From Falciphora oryzae (lineage: Eukaryota; Ascomycota; Sordariomycetes; Magnaporthales; Magnaporthaceae), in assembly GCA_000733355.1 (NCBI GenBank), contig JNVV01000035.1, positions 73,682 to 137,681 on the forward strand: 64,000 nucleotides of DNA, written 5' to 3'. Position 1 is the first letter of the stretch. Each line of letters begins with the position of its first letter. Made by a program: the position numbers and the translations under genes. The notes beneath the pieces were generated by a model that saw only the letters and a list, made by a program, of their open reading frames with translations, was not told the DNA's origin and did not search any database. Positions 21,106-33,021 of the stretch are shown here, one piece after another.

Positions 21106-21878
21106 CTACATATTTGAGTCCTCATCTTCGTCTACCTCCATCATCACCCTTGCCACCCTTCTGCCCTCGTCACGGTCTTCATCCTTGTAGATGCTCAGTC
21201 CGTGGGCGGCGAGAAACTTGAATTCACCTCCCCACTCCCGCTTCAGCCAGCCCTTTTCCTCTTCCGTGTACGGCGCCGACGGAGCAGCTTCAGCCTTGTC
21301 CTTTCCCTTGCCGCCATCCGACACCTCCCGGTTGGTACCGTGATCCAAACCCAAGCGACCAGCCTGTGCTGCGGCCCATCTCTGGCGCTCCGAGTCAGGC
21401 CAGGTTGCGTTGATCACGTAGTGCGTCCCTGGCTTGAACATGGAAGGGCCAACAACAGGGCCGATAGGAGGCCCACTGAGCTTAAGAACCCAGAGGCGGC
21501 GATTGACAAAGTATCCGAGCCGTCGGCCATCCTGTGCGGTAATTGCCACATCTTTGCCGTCGTCTCCAAGGCCCCTGGGCACAATGTCGGAATAATCGCC
21601 AGTACTTGGGTTGCCGACAATGTTGCAGACGGAGGTAGGCACGTGGAGAACGTTCCGCAGATGAAGCGTGCCGTGAGCTCCGGGGCCAGAGCGCTTCGGG
21701 AACAGTTTGACTGGGAGGTGAACATCGCCAATGCCGAGAGCTTCCAGCGGGTTCGTCATGATATATGAGGTCGCGACGGTCGGGAACGGCGTGTACGTGG
21801 AAAACCAAGCACGGTCACGCGCGACACTGGAAGAAAGGGGAGCGTCAGCCTCCTCGTGTCCTCGCAAGTTCACCCCAT
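21106..21878 (-). CDS. Pol-like beta-barrel (retrotransposon-derived?) conserved fungal protein
   Basis: The main exon (21826-21106) encodes VARDRAWFSTYTPFPTVATS, GIGDVHLPVKLF, HGTLHLRNVLHVPTSVCNIVG and LSGPPIGPVVGPSMF, ending in an acidic tail. The G.G.V.L......L.NVLHVP....N.VG series resembles the beta-barrel domain preceding integrase in Copia-type polyproteins, here as a stand-alone fungal gene family. A 47-bp intron (21827-21873, GTGAAC..TTCCAG) precedes it; the ATG at 21878 would leave a 5-nt first coding exon, so the true start may lie farther upstream. No stops. Possibly a domesticated transposon gene; function unknown. Confidence 0.5.
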
Positions 21879-22330
21879 GATTCCCGTCTGGTCTTCGCTG
21901 CGAATCGGAACCTACTGCACGTTGGAGCCGCTCGCCAGCACCCAATCCGGGCAAAGCCCTGGTGTCCCGCTTGGAGTTGCCACGCCGGATGCCCGATCCA
22001 AGTTCGATGGTGTAATTTGTGATGAAAGCCAAAACCAGCCCACCATGCAGTGAAGAAGAATTGTCGTTTTGTTTGGCGCAACTCCAAAACCCGGCCCCCA
22101 ATCCCAACATGTGCTGCGGTGCCGCCCCCGCGTCCCCCCCTTCCCCCCATTTCTGCAGCCACCCACGTGCAATAAAACGTGATGGTCAGCTGGCAAAAGA
22201 ACTCTCCGAGCGCTCCAACCACTGCCCGAGCCTTCGCGGTGCGAAAAGCTCACGTTTCCGGCCTGCGTCGGCTTTGAGCGTGAGCGGAGCCGAGGAGCAT
22301 GCGCCCAGGAGGCCGGGAACTGTAACCAGG

Positions 22331-22369
22331 GAGCTGGAAATGGAGCTGGAAATGGAGCTGGAAATGGCA
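22331..22369. repeat. 12-bp tandem repeat, three copies
   Basis: Unit GGAGCTGGAAAT repeated three times. Non-coding context. Confidence 0.75.
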
Positions 22370-22399
22370 CACTGCACCAAGATTACATGGTTCCAAACA

Positions 22400-25300
22400 T
22401 GCCGCAGAGGGCGATCCACTGCCAGCATACAGTCGCTTACAAAATCGGTTCAATAACATACGCGTACGTTGCACTAGCTCACTGGTTGCGCTGCATGGCG
22501 AAGCCGTTTCCGGCTCGGCAAAAGCATGGATCCCACCGTGGTAGAGTCCTGTGAAGCCGTTTCTGGCTCTGGCGAAGGCAGGGATGATGCCTGTAATATC
22601 CACACAGGTTCAATGTGCGCCCGCTGGGTAGAAAAATGAGCCCTTATGATGACTCCCTTAGGCTTCGCCGCAGCAGGTTTTGGCGCACCAGCACTCGTTA
22701 GCCTGGTGCTGCGACGAACCCTATCGCATCGATCCGTGGCTCCATCGGTTTTCGCGGGTTTGTTATTTTTGGCTCCTTGCTCGGCGGGTGTTCAACAACG
22801 TCAAGGCTTGGCCAGTAGCCCAGCTTCGGCCGGCGTCTCAGAAGGTTCCCGGAAAGGGCGGGCCGTCCCGGTTTGCGAGTCCTCCACACCCTGTCCATGG
22901 ACGGACCAGTAAAGGCGGCAATTCACCCCTCGCCTCGGACCCACGTGACGGCGCCTTAGGAAGGTCCCTAAATGCCATCTCTCCCGCCCGTCGAATGCAG
23001 CCCCGGCGCCGCACGGCGTAGCTCTGGCTTGACTCGGCAGGTCGATCAGGCTCAAAGAGGTGCAGCGGGCCCAAGCCATCCTCCGCGGTCTTCTGTCGGT
23101 TCGGACCGGCTATCATCAGGCCCATCCGCCTCGGGACTCACCGCGGGACTTGGTTAATTAGTCCCGTGGTGGGGTCTTGGCGTCAACGACCGGGGGTTTT
23201 GCAGCCTAGAAGCGGGGCTGCCTGGAGTGCTCGGACCAGCTGGCCCACAACATGGGTCTTTGGTGGGCGCGAAGGTCTGGCAATGATGACATCCTTCCAC
23301 GACCTCGACGTTGCAACCGCCACGCACACAAACTAAGTTCCAGCCTAAGGACACCATCGCCGACATGACGGCACGCAAACCACTCCTTTTCAACGGCATC
23401 CTAGACAGCAGAGGGTGCCAGACTCCCCTGGCGTTCGTCATAGAGCAGGCCAGAGGCCTGCGCTAATGTTTGGATCTCCCGAACAAGGACAACGTTGACG
23501 GCCGTAGGACAACTTGAAATGTGAGTTATCTGGTCTTGCCGTGCTATTTTGCTCTATTCAGGTGCAGGTCCACCAAAGTGCAGGTCCACCATAGCAGTGC
23601 AGGTCCACCAATGCTCAGTCTACCCTGGCCCCTATCGAAGCCTGAAAGCCGCATTCCCCACCCCAATACCGATGATGTCTGGTTCGCTAATCCGCTAAGG
23701 GAGATGATGGTGAGATGCATAAGTTTATATACGCCATTATATGTGAGCGCCATATGGGGCCCGCCTCACAGGCGCTGCCTGGCTTCGTCTCGACAGAGGC
23801 AGTTATTCGCAGGGGGCGTTCAGATTCGCTCTCCTTTATGTAAAAGGAAGTGTGTGAGGTGCACTGCGGGATCGCTCATCCAGCAGGCAAAAGGTGTGTG
23901 TCTCTTCTGGCTAGATCTAGGCTAATCTGTGCGGTGGCGTGCCAGGTCTAGGGCACGGCCGATGGCCCGTGCCTATGCGTGCCTGAGGCACCTCAGACAG
24001 GAAGCAAACTGATTCTTTGCTTCCCTGTGTACTTTGTGACTTCTTTGCCACCAGAGAGCTATCCGCGTCTGTCAGTCTGAGCCCTGGAACCAAGCCTTGT
24101 ATCTGCCCCGTCCTGTTGCGCCAATCAATGGAGCATTCATGCTAGCCGCCAGCTAGCACAGAAATCCTTGAGCGTTACAAACCCGAGCCCCTTACGAAGT
24201 CGCATCCCAGCCGGGCGGATCATGGCCCCGCTTTGAGTGACCCGTCGACGGTGCGCCCCCATCTTTGGCCCTCACCTTCGCTCCCACAGCCGCCCGTGGT
24301 CCTCCGTCTCCTGGTCGGCCGCAGTCTCACACGGCCGCGTCGAAACAATCAAGTGGATCCTCGAGAACGGTGCCGCCCGAAACCTCGGCGATTGATGGCT
24401 CGCGGTCAATTTTCTCATTGAATTCCCTTCATTGCACGGAACCCCACCCCACCCTTGCGGCAATTACGGATTCCCTCTGCCTACCACCTACTCGTTTCGC
24501 AAGTTCCCGCTCGTCTTGGTGCAGTGCGAAGCGGTTGCGTACTTCAGTCAACAGGTTCCGAACTAGTCCGCACCACATTCGGGCACATCGTTTCCACGCC
24601 ATGTTCAGGGACAGCTCTGTTCGGGGTCATCAATACATCCGGACAACCGCAGACACGTCCAGTCTAGTCTCACTCCCTTGGTCCAATGGCGATCTTCGAC
24701 ACCCATGCGCAGACATTGTTTGTGGCTGCAGATGTTGTTAGCCATCCACCGACGGTTCAGGGTTTAGCCCGCCAAATCATAGCCAACCATTCTGCCCTCA
24801 GCATGCCGTGGGGCGTCCTTGGCAATGCAATAACGAACGCATGTCTGTCGAGCTGGCCGGGGGAAGACTGAATTTCCCAAGCTCGCCATTTGCCCCGCCG
24901 CGGGGCCCCATCCATCGTTGGGGAGGCAAGCCGACCGCCAGTTTCCCTCCGCCGCCTCCAGAGACACAAGCCTCCATAGGGGAACCCATGGCGGCCCGAG
25001 GGATGAGTGAGGTCCAGTGCTACCTAAATGCGAGGTTTGCACGCGCAAAGGTCAGGCTCGCTGGAGAGTGGGTGGTGGTTAGGCTCAATCGCTCCGAAGG
25101 CATGCTGGTGGCTGGCAAAAGATGCATACCTCTTGCATTTCTATAGCCTACCATTTGGCCCTCGGCGCCCCCAATTTACCCTCCCGGGGGAATTGCCAGA
25201 AGCTGCTCTGTTTTCTTTCTTGTGCCATCAATGTTCTTCTCTCCCCGCGATCTTCCTTTTGCTTTTCCTGCCTTCGTGGGTCGCGTTCCCATATTGTACA

Positions 25301-25606
25301 TCCCTTGCGCTATACTTCAAAGTCGTCCCTCTTGATCCGAACCAGGTCTTCGCCCGTCGGCTATTTTTCGGCCACCATCAAACACAAATCGCATCGGCAC
25401 CCGACTCTGTTGCCTTGCCCTGCCCTGTCGCGCTTGCATCTCTGCTGCTGGTGCCCTTCCAAACAATGGGCTCGGGAAAACACACTCGGCCCTAGAACGT
25501 CGGCAGTGCCTTCCCCTCTCGGCTTCACTACTTGTATTCTATATTTTCTGCCTCTCCTGCATTTCCTCTTTTATCCCTGGCCATTGATTTTCTATCGCCG
25601 TCCACC
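22400..25606. other. Gene-poor interval and NLR promoter
   Basis: No frame with recognisable domains on either strand. The last 400 bases are pyrimidine-rich (CTTTTCCTGCC, CCTTGCCCTGCCC), as in fungal promoters, and lead to the NLR start in a good context (CCACCATGG) at 25607. Confidence 0.45.
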
Positions 25607-28600
25607 ATGGATTTGCCGTCGCGGCCCGCCGACCGCGGCGGTTTCCACATAGCGATCATATGTGCCTTGACCCTCGAGTCCAATGCCATCGACCTCCTTT
25701 TCGACGAAATTTACGACACAGGGTACGGACGTGCCATCGGCGACAATAACACATACACCACAGGGCGCGTCGGCAACCATGCCGTCGTACTCCTTGTACT
25801 CCCAAACATGGGAAAGGAGGCTGCGGCCGCGGCGTCGGCGCACATGCTCTCCAGCTTTCCCATCATCAAACTCGCCTTAGTAATCGGCATCTGCGGAGGT
25901 CTCCCTCATATAGGTGGTGAGGAGGTCTTTTTAGGTGACGTGGTTATTAGCAGGAGCATTGTCAACTACGACTTCGGCAGACAGTACCCAGACAAATTCG
26001 TCGTCAAGTCCAGCGTCGAGGACAGCCTCGGGAAAGCCAACAAGGACATCCGAGGATTGCTGAACTTTTTCGACCGGGAGCACGACTTGGGAGTTCTGCA
26101 GTCAAAAGCCGTGGCGAATTTGAACCGACTGCAAGCCGCTGCGATTGCGAAAAGGCGAAAGGCCAAGTACACCATGCCTCCCGACGACACCGATAAGTTG
26201 TTCCCTCCGGACTACCAACACGCCCATCGCAACAAAGAATGCGACGCTTGTGCGGCACATTCCATGCGCTTTTGCGAGGAGGCCTCCAAACTATCCTGCG
26301 ATGTAGCAGGGTGCGACCTTTCCCTCCACAAACCGAGGCAGAACCGCCAGCAGGAGCGCCCGGCAGAGCTCGTCCCCCAAATCTTCATCGGTAAAGTGGC
26401 TTCGGGCAACGCGGTCATGAAGTCGGGCCAGCATCGGGACAGGATCGCCAAGGAGTACGAGGTAATCGCCTTCGAGATGGAAGGAGCCGGGGCATGGGAC
26501 GAGGTTCCTTGCATCGTCGTCAAGGGCATCTGCGACTATGCCGACAGCCACAAGAACAAGCAATGGCAAAACCTCGCGGCGGCAACGGCGGCTTCAGTGG
26601 CCGTGGGGATCCTTGGTAAATACGAGGTGGCAGGCGCCGCTACCAGGGCCACAGCGACTTCTGCCGAAGGCGCGCTTCGCATTCGACCCCTGCCCGAGCA
26701 GGCCCTGGATCGCGTAACGCACAACTACCACAACCAATCAGGGTCTGGCCCGAATCTCCAAGGGAGGAGCACGTTCAACTTTAGGGGTCAGTAGCCTTTG
26801 TTTTAATTCGGTGCATTGTATCACTCTTGGGAATATCAAGAGGTCAAGGACCCTCGCGATTGGGATATTGGCATCTCGGCAGATTTTAGGCCTAGGTTGC
26901 TGTTCACCGGGCGCTCTAGGAAGAAGGCAAGCAAGATCTCGGCGCACACATTGAACTACCTCCGCGGCTATGAGAGACTGTTCAGCAAGTTCGTGGACGA
27001 CTTCCTCGGGCCGGAGAGAGCCTCGGTGACCGGATCGGGAGGAGTGCTTCGTTAGTACAAGCGCTACCATTTAGTGACGCACAGCAACTAACATGACAAA
27101 AAGAAGTCGGCACCCATTATTATATCCCGCTCTCAAAGAACAGATATTTTGTGGGACGGGCGGAAGTCCTCGGCAGACTCGAGGAGAAGCTGTTTGGCGA
27201 GGATGGCCCTCCACGCGTCGCCCTCGTCGGGCTCGGCGGCATCGGCAAAACACAAGTGGCACTGCAGCTCGCCTACTTAACGCAGGAGAACAAGTCAGGG
27301 TGGTCCGTCTTTTGGGTGCCGACTTTGAGCATGGCAAGCTTCGAACAGGCGTGCGTCGACATAATCGGGGAGCTGGGCGTTCCACTTGGTGAGGGTGAGG
27401 GTGCCAAGGACGCATTCCGCCGCCATTTTAGCTCGCCGACGGCGGGAAAGTGGCTGCTGATTGTTGACAACGCCGACGACAGGGATGTTCTGCTCGGGCA
27501 AGGCAATGAAGGCGGAATAGACGACTACCTGCCGCAAAGCAGCGGTGGCCGGATCCTGTTCACGACTCGGTCTCGAAAGGTGGCCACCAGTGTTGCCAGA
27601 AACAATATCGTCAGCCTATCAGAAATGAGTCGTGGCGAAGCACGAGACTTTTTGGAAAAGTCATTGGTCGAAACAAGTTTACCGCCGGAAAACCTTGTTG
27701 ATGAATTCCTAAAAGAGCTCGCCCATTTGCCGCTGGCGATCACCCAGGCGGCCGCTTACATGAACGAGAACCAGGTATCGATTGCGGAATACCTTGGAAT
27801 TTTCCGCAATACGGATCGGGACAAAGTCGAGCTACTAGCCGCAGAATTCATAGACAACACACGGTACAAGGAGACGCAGAACGTGGTGGCAACGACATGG
27901 ATCATTTCGTTCGAGCAGATCCACAAGATCAATGCGGACGCGGCGAAGCTGCTCTCATTCGCGGCATGTGTCGAGCCCAAGGCCATACCGCGGTCGATGC
28001 TGCCCAGTGTAGGGACAGAGCAGCGAATGACGGGGGCGATCGGGCTGCTTTGCGGGTATGCGTTCCTGGGTAAGCGAAGGGATGGCGGCATGTTCGACAT
28101 GCACAGTCTGGTGCACTTGGCGACACGGGAGTGGGTTAAGGGGAAAGGAGATACGGAGAAGATAATGGAAGACGCTTTGGCGCAGCTGGCGGCAGTTTTC
28201 CCCAGCGATAAGTGGGAAAATCGCGAGCGATGGAGGCAGTATATGCCGCATGCGCTTAAAATGCTTCAGACGGATGGAGCGGCGAGGAGTGGTGAAAGTG
28301 AAGCAATGAATCGATTGAGATTTTGGGCAGGGCGGTGTCTACAAGTGGACGGACGGATCCGGGAGGCGGTCGATTTATTGGAGCACGTGGTGGCTGTCCG
28401 AGGGAGAACGCTCTCGGAGGAACACCCTAATCGACTGGCGTCGCAGCACGCACTCGCCATGGCATATCGGGCCGACGGGCAGGTTAAAAAGGCGGTCGAT
28501 TTGTTGGAGCACGTGGTGGCTGTCAAAGGGAGAACGCTTTCGGAGGAACACCCTGATCGACTAGCGTCGCAGCACGCACTCGCTATGGCATATCGGGCTA

Positions 28601-29763
28601 ACGGGCAGGTCAAGAAGGCGGTCGATCTATTGGAGCACGTGGTGGCTGTCAAAGGGAGAACGCTTTCGGAGGAACACCCTGATCGACTAGCGTCGCAGCA
28701 CGCACTCGCTATGGCATATCGGGCTAACGGGCAGGNNNNNNNNNNNNNNNNNNNNNNNNNNNNNNNNNNNNNNNNNNNNNNNNNNNNNNNNNNNNNNNNN
28801 NNNNNNNNNNNNNNNNNNNNNNNNNNNNNNNNNNNNNNNNNNNNNNNNNNNNNNNNNNNNNNNNNNNNNNNNNNNNNNNNNNNNNNNNNNNNNNNNNNNN
28901 NNNNNNNNNNNNNNNNNNNNNNNNNNNNNNNNNNNNNNNNNNNNNNNNNNNNNNNNNNNNNNNNNNNNNNNNTCGCCGGGGCATACCAGGCCGACGGGCA
29001 GGTTAAGAAGGCGGTCGATCTATTGGAGCACGTGGTGGCTGTCAAAGGGAGAACGCTTTCGGAGGAACACCCTGATCGATTAGCGTCGCAGCACGCACTC
29101 GCCGGGGCATACCAGGCCGACGGGCAGGTTAAGAAGGCGGTCGATCTATTGGAGCACGTGGTGGCTGTTAAAAGGAAAACGCTCTCGGAGGAACACCCTG
29201 ATCGACTGGCGTCGCAGCACGTACTCGCCGGGGCATATGAGGCCAACGGGCAGGTTAAGAAGGCGGTCGGTTTGTTAGAGCACGTGGTGGCTGTTAAAGG
29301 GAAAACGCTCTCGGAGGAACACCCTGATCGACTGGCGTCGCAGCACGTACTCGCCGGGGCATATGAGGCCAACGGGCAGGTCAAGAAGGCGGTCGGTCTG
29401 TTGGAGCACGTGGTGGCTGTCGAAGGGAGAACGCTCTCGGAGGAACACCCTTCTCGACTGACGTCGCAGCACGAACTCGCCAGGGCATATGAGGCCGACG
29501 GGCAGGTCAAGAAGGCGGTCGGTCTGTTGGAGCACGTGGTGGCTGCCCGTGGAAGAACGCTTTCGGAGGAGCACCCGGATCGACTGGCGTCGCAGCACGC
29601 ACTCGCCGGGGCATATGAGGCCGACGGGCAGGTCAAGAAGGCGGTCGATTTGTTAAAGCACGTGGTGGCTATCCGTGGGAAAACGCTCTTGGAGGAACAC
29701 CCTGATCGACTGGCGTCGCGGCACGCGCTCGCACGTGTTCGTGGAAAAACGTTTTCGGAATAA
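25607..29763 (+). CDS. NLR receptor: PNP-UDP domain + NB-ARC + TPR repeats
   Basis: Exon 1 (25607-26786) encodes a nucleoside phosphorylase-like domain: FHIAIICALTLESNAI, VIGICGGLP, FEMEGAGAWDEVPCIVVKG, DYADSHKNKQW. The last exon begins at 27104 in phase (…YIPLSKNRYFVGRAEVL) and carries NB-ARC: Walker A VGLGGIGKTQ, Walker B KWLLIVDNADD, GRILFTTRSR, GLPL-like LPLAITQAAAY, MHD-like MHSLVHLATREWV. At least nine visible 42-residue TPR units follow. The region 26787-27103 can be one 317-bp intron or two short introns around an open stretch (26841-27055) that is out of phase by one. The last TPR unit is cut short (…ALARVRGKTFSE). Fungal NLRs of this architecture act in non-self recognition and programmed cell death (known for the class). 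No nonsense codon seen, but 237 N lie in the repeats. Confidence 0.85.
28372..29745 (+). repeat. Near-identical 126-bp TPR-coding tandem repeats
   Basis: Each unit encodes 42 residues of the type GQVKKAVDLLEHVVAVKGR followed by TLSEEHPDRLASQHALA. Neighbouring units differ at only a few residues, mostly at the same positions (after VVAV and after SQH, and the last residues of each unit). Three units lie left of the gap, six complete ones right of it, and the 237-base gap corresponds to just under two units. Confidence 0.9.
28736..28972. other. Assembly gap (237 N) inside the TPR array
   Basis: Run of N equal to 79 codons, placed within near-identical repeats; the frame is kept across it. The true copy number cannot be read from this sequence. 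Confidence 1.
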
Positions 29764-31047
29764 CCACGTCTCAGGTGCCACGACTTTATATACGATAGAT
29801 TTATGCGTAAGGTGATAAGAACTTGTAGAGGCAAATAGTAAATGACAGCCTAACAGACACACAGACAGAATTTATCACGCCCGGGGCTAGGCCTAAGTGC
29901 GCGCCGATAAAGCGAGGGACGGCCGAGGGCGGACGCCACTGCAACTGGCCGCTGAGACTAGCACGTGGCCGTTACGAAACTTCTCGAATGACGACTTTAC
30001 CATCTCCCCGCCCACCACCTACTGCCTGCCCTTACTTATATACCTAAAACGTGGCAAATAGAAAGCCCAAGAATGTGAAAAAATGTTGTATAGCTAATGT
30101 GTTGGATGGTGGCAGCTCCGTATAGCAAACTGGGGTGCTTTGGATCTATGACGTATCAAATTTAGTTTCGGTTGGATTGGCCCTCGCGACCGCTGGATGT
30201 CGCTGTCGGCCAGTTAACGGTGGCCAAAAGGTAACGAAGCGGGGGGTGCTGGCGTAAACGGCGACTTGCGTCAACCGCTCACCGTAAACGCGACTGCATA
30301 TTAGAGTGCCCGCAGATTAATCAACCAGTTTCCACTGCGTCGGCTGTTGCCTGGTCCTTTGGATCGCGATTTTACGTGTATAACGCCTCCCAGACGCGCA
30401 GGGATCAACTTCGAGCGCTACTTCGAAAGCGCGTATCTTTTCCCGCGCACAGTCGATCCAGCACGCGGTCGTCCCGCGAGTCGCGACACCTCTCTTCACT
30501 CTGCAGGCACTGTGTTGAAGCACGCCAGGCAACTCCGCGGTGGAAAGAAGAGCCCTTAGCATAACTTGCGCCAATCCAGAGGAGTATTTGCAAGGCTTAA
30601 TCTGGGGAGCGCAATCCATGCACACGATCCTGGGCGTTGGCATAGGGCCGTTCCATTTCCATCCTCTTCCGGCCCCACAATCTTAGAGCCTATGATACAG
30701 TACAAAGCTCGCATGCCCATCTGCTATTCAGCCACCCAGTCGTCCTCAGTTCCGTACCACGTCGTTTTGCGGCCGGGTATCATCTGTGGCCAAACCGACT
30801 CCGTAATACTAGCCACCTGTGCTTTAAAATCTAAGCGATCACGCGAACCTCGTTCATGAAAGTTGGCCATGGCTACTACCCGAGCCGGATGTGCCCACAA
30901 GAAGATAGAGATCACAGACAATAATTGCTCCAATTGATCACCTTGGACCTCTTTTTGCTAGGTACACGCACGTTGACAAAAGTCGCCGTGCACGGCGCTT
31001 GACATTCCTAGAGCCGTTACAAAGGGGGTTAATGAGTGAGAGCGATA
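29764..31047. other. No supported gene
   Basis: Short unsupported frames on both strands; no repeats noticed. Confidence 0.45.
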
Positions 31048-31500
31048 ATGGATGGCGAGAAGCAGCAGATTGATGGCGTTGCAGACCCAACTCGCCTGCC
31101 TTCTCTCGCAGGTTCGGGATGCAGGACGTCTGGCAAGCGTCGGTGGCCAATCGATGGGCTGGGCTGACAGCATCATCCTGGCAATGGCTCCCCTGGGCAT
31201 AATCACCACTATTGTCGGTGCTATCAGAGTTGGCGGCCCTTCGTGGCTCAAGGCCATCATTGGAAGGGCAAGGGGAAGCCGCGCCGTCGTCGAGTCCGAG
31301 CTGGTGTCCTCTACCTCGCATGAGGTATGCGAGCTCTGGAACGGCCGGGAGATTGTTAGTGTATTAGGGAAAGGACCGATTCTGGAATTCATTATCCTAT
31401 CGTGCAAGGAAAGCGGGGAGAAATGGAGTGCAGGCGCGGGCAACGAGTCGGCAGACTGGTGCAACGAGTGGAACAGAAAGTGATTCGGTCGGTGATCAGG
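31048..31500 (+). pseudogene. N-terminal fragment of a fungal ankyrin/NLR-type membrane protein
   Basis: The frame from about 31152 reads GWADSIILAMAPLGIITTIV, then IRVGGPSWLKAIIGRARGSR, SSTSHEVCELWNGREIV and KGPILEFIIL. The hydrophobic first stretch is probably membrane-spanning. I recognise this block from the N-termini of fungal ankyrin-repeat and related receptor-like proteins. An ATG at 31048 with a plausible short first exon (MDGEKQQIDGVADP) precedes it. The coding sequence stops near 31483, where retrotransposon sequence begins, so the remainder was lost. Function unknown; likely part of the same self/non-self repertoire as its neighbours (inference). Confidence 0.5.
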
Positions 31501-33021
31501 AGGCTGGCCCAAAGATTATAAAACCGAGGGGTGCCGAAGAGTATTTGCCAGAATACCGTCAGAAGGGAGTGTTCTAGTGGCCACAGACGGCCCAGGACGC
31601 GTTCGAAAACCTCAAACGAGCCTTCCGGGACGCAACCATCCTGCGTCATTGGAGCCACTTCAGGCATCCTGTCCCAACAAACTGACGGTCGTTGGCACCC
31701 AGTGGCGTTCTACTCTCGCAAACTGACGGAAGCAGAACAACGCTGGGCCACAGGCCAACAGGAACTGCTGGCGATTATCGAGGGCTTGGAGCACTGGCGA
31801 CAGTACCTAGAAGGTATGCCTCAAGTGTTCAAAGTACTCACAGACCAAAAGACCTCCGAGGTCGATTTGCACGATGGGCGTACCGCCTATCACAGTTCGA
31901 CTTCGAAATCGAGCACCAGGCGGGAGCATCAACCCTGCAGACCCTCTGTCCAGGAGGCCAGACTACATGGGGGAGAGATCACCTACGAGGACGTGATCCC
32001 CTCACTGGCGAAGAAGCTCAGCCTCGCGTAGGAATTGCCGTTAGGACTCGTAGCCCAGATCGCACAGATAAGCGTGACGGAGGATACACCTGAAGCCGCC
32101 AACGCATATGTGGCCAAAGCCCGGCAGATTAGAGATGCCTCCAGGAAGGAGAGGGCGCAGGTAGCGCAGTCCAACCCAGGTGTGGTTGATGCCTCCAGGA
32201 AGGAGAAGGCGCAGGTAGCGCAGGAGCCCCGTCTGCATAACCAGACATGCCCGGGGGCTGGTGGCTCCTTTCAAGCTAAGGAGTTACCGGGACTGCAGAT
32301 GGCCAAGCAAGTTCCTATCGCGCTCCTCACGCGTGGACAGGCCCGCAAGGAGGAGCAGAGCCGCATTAGGCCAGCGATTGCCCCGACCTTCCCAGAGAGA
32401 AGAGTCGTTAGATGACGTGGAGTTATGGGCTTGGGGGGCTGTTCATGACCAGTCTCTCCCTCGTGCTGTGGTCACCGGGCTGATGCAGCACGAAACGGCA
32501 TGGGCCGACGAACCAAGGCGACCAACCTACCACGCGATCCGGCGGCTGCAGCCAATGGATTCACAGGTGGTAGCGTTGGCGTCTTCGGTACGTAACGGGG
32601 CCGGGAAGACAAGTGACTACGTGCTCAATGGAGACGGAGTTTTGTACTTCAAGGGACACGTCGTCGTGCCCGCCCTCGCGGGAATGCGAGAGGAAGTGTG
32701 CAAATTACACCATAATGACCCCAGAGCAGGGCATTTGGGTGTGCACAAGACCGTGGAGCTAATTAAGCGTAAATTCCACTGGGACAACCTTAATCGTAAT
32801 ATCAAAGCGTATATCCAGGCTTGCGAGCCATGCCAGGGAGCTAAAATGCCAAGGCACCGTCCCTACGGTAAGCTGCAGTCGTTGCCACTTCCAGAATATA
32901 CTTTCCAGGAGATAGGAATGGACTTCATTACCGGGTTGCCGTCGTGCACCCAGTCCGATGGAAGGACTTATGATCAGATCCTTGTCGTGGTAAACAGGTT
33001 CACAAAGTATGCCCTTTTTAT

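Noticed and set aside
28372..29745. CRISPR-like array
   Set aside because: Regular repeats, but they are coding TPR units without spacers, in a eukaryote.
28266..29834. Minus-strand frame across the TPR array
   Set aside because: Produced by the regular 126-bp repeats of the NLR; the encoded SGCSSESVLP repeats are not a known protein.
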